DNA of 52,759 bases from NCBI GenBank assembly GCA_900299305.1, contig OMJJ01000265.1, forward strand, positions 1 through 52,759, read 5' to 3'. This stretch comes from a bacterium (GTDB lineage: Bacteria > Armatimonadota > Chthonomonadetes > Chthonomonadales > Chthonomonadaceae). The stretch's first letter is position 1. Each line of letters begins with the position of its first letter. The translations under genes were made by a program, and so were the position numbers. Positions 50,901-52,759 of the stretch are shown piece by piece. The notes under the pieces were generated by a model, which was given only the letters and a program-made list of their open reading frames with translations, was not told the origin of the DNA and searched no databases.

Positions 50901-51821
50901 CGGGTATGGCGGTGCGGGTCTCAGGGAAGCGTCGCGTCGGTACTTATCGAGAAGCCGGCGCGGGGAGATTTTCGCCCGATTTTAGACGGCGGCTACAACC
51001 TACAGTACAGTCCGCTCATGGAGTACCATGAAGGTAAGGGGCTTATTGTCTTTTGCCAGATGGATGTAACGGGGCGCACCGAAAAAGACCCCGCGGCAGA
51101 GACCCTCACCCACAACCTAATGAACTACCTCGCGGATTGGAAACCAAGCCCTCAAAGAGAGGCAGTCTATGTAGGAAGTGAGGCAGGGAGGGCGTACCTG
51201 GAAGCCAGCGGGGTAACTTTGCAACCCTACAAAGGAGGAGAAACTCTTGCCGACCAGACTCTGATAGTTACACAGGGGGGAGGTAAGATACTAGCGCAAA
51301 ACAGGCAGGCAATCGGTAAATGGCTGGATAGAGGAGGGCGGTTGTTAGTAGTAGGGCTAGAGGAGAAAGAGGCAAACGCCTTTCTACCGTTCTCCGTACA
51401 CACGACACAAACAGAGTATATCAATACCTACTTTGAACCTGTCGGCACACGCTCACTTCTGGCAGGAATTAGCCCCGCAGAGTTATACTTGCGCGCCCCC
51501 CGTGTAATTCCCTTACTAAATGGAGGCGCTAACCTCCGCAGTTATGGCGTGTTAGCAACCCAAGACTATAACATATTTTGTCAGTTAGTTCCTTGGGAGT
51601 TCGATAACCCCAAACAGATGAACCTAAAACGCACCTACCGCCGCCTAAACGTACTTATGTCGCGGCTACTCGCGAATATGGGTGTCGCCCAACAGACTCC
51701 TCTACTAGAGCGTTTTGTTACCCCACTCTCCAAAACCTCTTCAGAGAAGCGTTGGCTACAAGGCTTCTACCGCGACGATCCGGAGGAGTGGGACGACCCT
51801 TACCGCTTCTTCCGATGGTAG
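47943..51821 (+). CDS. exported glycoside hydrolase family 2 enzyme with extra C-terminal domains
   Basis: A 1292-residue secreted protein with a signal peptide of about 27 residues. Residues 40-220 are the GH2 sugar-binding jelly roll (SAWYQREITVPAGWKGRRIALSVEYLNSYALVFVDGKRVG), 225-335 the immunoglobulin-like domain, 340-680 the TIM barrel. The likely acid/base is Glu469 in GYNED (Asn-Glu pair) and the nucleophile Glu555 in FLCEYGAPF. Residues 735-840 are a beta-sandwich. Residues 850-1250 look like two class I amidotransferase-like/ThuA-like modules (YEALIIGKGA and LIVTQGGGKILAQNRQAIGKWLDRGGRLLVVG). It probably acts on a beta-galactoside, mannoside or glucuronide. Start is GTG with AGGAG 6 bases ahead. 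It converges on the amidohydrolase gene with 5 bases between stops. Confidence 0.9.
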   Translation: MKTHWTRLLSTALLLIAITATYSATAQTAVSLPTGVKANWNLSQAYHETTPTRERVCINGLWLWQPDEQASSTPPKDRWGYFKTPGCWVGITDYMQKDCQTVFAHPSWKETNLSRITSAWYQREITVPAGWKGRRIALSVEYLNSYALVFVDGKRVGDLHFPAGELDITNVCRAGQKHTLSMRVVAMPLKAVMLSYQDTSHANEIKGEVARRGLCGDVFLTSTPAHAHITATKLDTSVTKWEVQVTADTEGLSPNKNYTLHASITEQGREVKAFTSPVFKGSTKAGRTVFRASWKPAKLWDLHTPQNQYQAALSLREEGTLQDVSHPTPFGFREFVIKGKDFYLNGSRLFLSAVPLDNAQIGAALSTYAGAKESLKRLQSFGINFVYTHNYDCEPGAHLSFTEILRAADDVGMLVALTQPHFSHYEWKNPGAERTNNYARHAAFYVKVAQNHPSVVAYSMSHNATGYNEDMNPDMIDGIHADRDEWSNRNAKMALRAEAIVKSFDPSRIVYHHAGGNIGAIHSSNFYPNFVPIQELSDWFGHWSKEGVKPVFLCEYGAPFTWDWTMYRGWYKGKREWGSAEAPWEYCLAEWNAQFLGDSAYKLTDMERANVTWEAKQFREGRLWHRWDYPYPVGSNVFKDEHTIIGRYLQDNWRAFRTWGVSGISPWEHDHFWKLRAGVDRGRKELKVDWDNLQRPGFSPDYRGEQYERFDLAYEAEDWVPTEEGRSLLRNNMPTLAYIGGKSAKFTSKDHNFYVGETVEKQLILINNSRKTVTFTCTWESPFPLFEGEKQKITVTTGEQRRIPIRFSIPRGTEGKAYTLKGTFLVDGKKVQKDQFVFHVFIKPFVFLPSIKVALFDPKRETESLLKFPYQRIQATDSLEGYEALIIGKGAVTLDNAIPDIRRVREGLKVLVFEQSSEVLEKRFGFRVEEYGLRQVFRRILNPDLGFWQESLHDWRGEATTLPPRLAYTTRAMYGPTVQWCGIDVTRVWRCGSQGSVASVLIEKPARGDFRPILDGGYNLQYSPLMEYHEGKGLIVFCQMDVTGRTEKDPAAETLTHNLMNYLADWKPSPQREAVYVGSEAGRAYLEASGVTLQPYKGGETLADQTLIVTQGGGKILAQNRQAIGKWLDRGGRLLVVGLEEKEANAFLPFSVHTTQTEYINTYFEPVGTRSLLAGISPAELYLRAPRVIPLLNGGANLRSYGVLATQDYNIFCQLVPWEFDNPKQMNLKRTYRRLNVLMSRLLANMGVAQQTPLLERFVTPLSKTSSEKRWLQGFYRDDPEEWDDPYRFFRW

Positions 51822-51826
51822 CCGCG

Positions 51827-52714
51827 TTAGTCCAAAGGCACGAGCCGTAAAGCGTTTTGGTAGTACACTCTGTCTTGTACCTCTTGCGGCAAATCAAGGC
51901 TTCCCAGAAAGTCGAGGAGGTCGCTACCGTAGTAGTCTCGCCCGAAGAGGAGTCTATCTGAAAAGCGAATAAGAAACTCCCGTGCATGGTTTGGGTCACG
52001 TTTGAGAGCGCGGAGGGCAGACCCCGCCGAAAGGTCGGCGCACAGGTTTTCGTGGCGGTCAAACAGCCCGTGTAGCCGTCCCCCCGGTACAATGTCGCCT
52101 TCGGGGTAGGCAGAAGGGTCGGCGGCACAGTCACCCGAAATCTCGCGCCAAAAGCCGGGCGCATGACCGATAAAAGTGGTCTCTGGGCAAGCCTCTAAAG
52201 CGCGTTCGAGGTTATCAATCGTGCCGCCGTACCAGTTCTTCTGATAGCGCATCTCGCCTGTTTTCGCGTCGGCAAGGTAGGGTACGTCGAGGTGAAGCAC
52301 CACCGGACACCCCAACCTCCCTGCCACCCGATAGACCTCCAAACAGCGTGGGTCGTCGAAGCAGAGGCGGAACTTCCACTCTCCGCACACCCGTACCCCG
52401 TGTATCTTCACCGCCGCCTCAAACAGCTTGGGAGCTTCGGGAAGTTGTGGGTGCGGAAAGTAGCCCAAAACAAACCTATCAGGGTAGGCGTTTCGCGTGA
52501 AGATAAGGTCGCTTAATGGGATACCGCAGTGCGTTCCGTCGGGGCGAATATGGACGGGGTTTAGCACTCCATGATAGGCGGGTTCGTCTTCGTGGGGAAG
52601 CACCTCCCAACTAAGAAGCCATGCCCTATCTATCTGATGCGCGTCCATATCGGCAACCAGCCCCGCCGCGTCGCGCCCATGCCAAAAAACGTGCTGATGG
52701 CTATCTATCCGCAT
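51827..52714 (-). CDS. amidohydrolase (amidohydrolase-2 type) family protein
   Basis: A 295-residue metal-dependent hydrolase or decarboxylase. IDSHQHVFW carries the first H-x-H pair, LGCPVVLHLDVPYLAD the strand-5 His, ETTFIGHAPGFW the strand-6 His, and LLFGRDYYGSDLLDFL the strand-8 Asp. Members cleave amides and lactones or decarboxylate aromatic acids; several act on sugar lactones. No signal peptide. The ATG is preceded by GAGGGG inside the end of the upstream gene (4-base gap to that stop), so it belongs to a leftward operon continuing past the window edge. Confidence 0.92.
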   Translation of the reverse strand: MRIDSHQHVFWHGRDAAGLVADMDAHQIDRAWLLSWEVLPHEDEPAYHGVLNPVHIRPDGTHCGIPLSDLIFTRNAYPDRFVLGYFPHPQLPEAPKLFEAAVKIHGVRVCGEWKFRLCFDDPRCLEVYRVAGRLGCPVVLHLDVPYLADAKTGEMRYQKNWYGGTIDNLERALEACPETTFIGHAPGFWREISGDCAADPSAYPEGDIVPGGRLHGLFDRHENLCADLSAGSALRALKRDPNHAREFLIRFSDRLLFGRDYYGSDLLDFLGSLDLPQEVQDRVYYQNALRLVPLD

Positions 52715-52717
52715 AGC

Positions 52718-52759
52718 TTACCCCTCTTTCGCCTCGTTGTTCACCGCTTGGACGAGTGC
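52718..52759 (-). CDS. C-terminal tail of a gene cut by the window edge
   Basis: The frame reads ALVQAVNNEAKEG and stops with TAA at 52720-52718, 3 bases before the amidohydrolase ATG. Codon use resembles the neighbours and the spacing suits an operon. Only 13 residues are visible, so the product cannot be identified. Confidence 0.4.
   Translation of the reverse strand, partial: ALVQAVNNEAKEG

Overview
The window looks like chromosomal DNA of a free-living bacterium with a large exported hydrolase repertoire. I favour Armatimonadota (with a Planctomycetes/Verrucomicrobia-type lineage as the alternative). The reasons are the mix of phytanoyl-CoA-dioxygenase-like proteins, DUF1501, DUF1549/DUF1553, DUF1080, CehA/McbA, Gfo/Idh/MocA and GH2 proteins, a single-heme glutathione peroxidase and a moderate base composition. 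No rRNA, tRNA, CRISPR array, insertion sequence or prophage was seen, so the taxonomy is an inference.

Region 1 (1-8.8 kb): the end of a sugar-phosphate isomerase/epimerase gene; a small BolA-like protein; a winged-helix regulator / SdpI-like membrane protein / exported S15 peptidase operon read from a perfect-consensus promoter; a divergent pectate-lyase-like lipoprotein; and a Gfo/Idh/MocA dehydrogenase coupled to a HEAT-repeat protein. Region 2 (8.9-21.5 kb): a DUF2227 protein; an exported glutathione peroxidase carrying a heme c motif; an exported two-part esterase; a dioxygenase; a RelE-like toxin-antitoxin pair with a perfect-consensus promoter and a duplicated 15-bp site; a class III aminotransferase; an M28 peptidase; a glyoxalase-fold protein; a sulfatase-fold enzyme with Thr in place of the formylglycine Cys/Ser; a second dioxygenase; and a lytic transglycosylase lipoprotein.

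Region 3 (21.5-26.9 kb) is a phosphate-uptake operon in the order pstS, a pstC-pstA fusion, a BON-domain lipoprotein, pstB and phoU. It is preceded by five TTAA-centred repeats at an exact 11-bp period, an unusually regular Pho box. Region 4 (27-34.3 kb): an NHL-type propeller protein, a sorbosone-dehydrogenase-like lipoprotein, a 2-hydroxyacid dehydrogenase, a polysaccharide deacetylase coupled to a GT4 glycosyltransferase, and an ankyrin membrane protein coupled to a LysR regulator.

Region 5 (34.3-41.7 kb, minus strand): a Cys-containing small protein coupled to a JAMM-like metal-site protein, a dioxygenase, a kynurenine-formamidase-like cyclase, pyrG, then DUF1501, dioxygenase and DUF1080 genes in an operon. 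Region 6 (41.8-52.8 kb): a CehA/McbA metallohydrolase, an A+T-richer pair (ankyrin protein and an unrecognised membrane protein), a DUF1549/DUF1553 protein, a giant GH2 enzyme with extra C-terminal domains, an amidohydrolase and the tail of one more gene. Palindromic intergenic repeats of two related classes occur at six places, several as inverted pairs like bacterial REP/BIME elements.

The genes describe a heterotroph that degrades external glycans and peptides (pectate-lyase-like, esterase, GH2, DUF1080, S15, M28), oxidises the products (MocA, sorbosone dehydrogenase, 2-hydroxyacid dehydrogenase, dioxygenases) and scavenges phosphate under a Pho-type regulator. Start codons were re-chosen where ribosome-binding sites required it, including several GTG and TTG starts.
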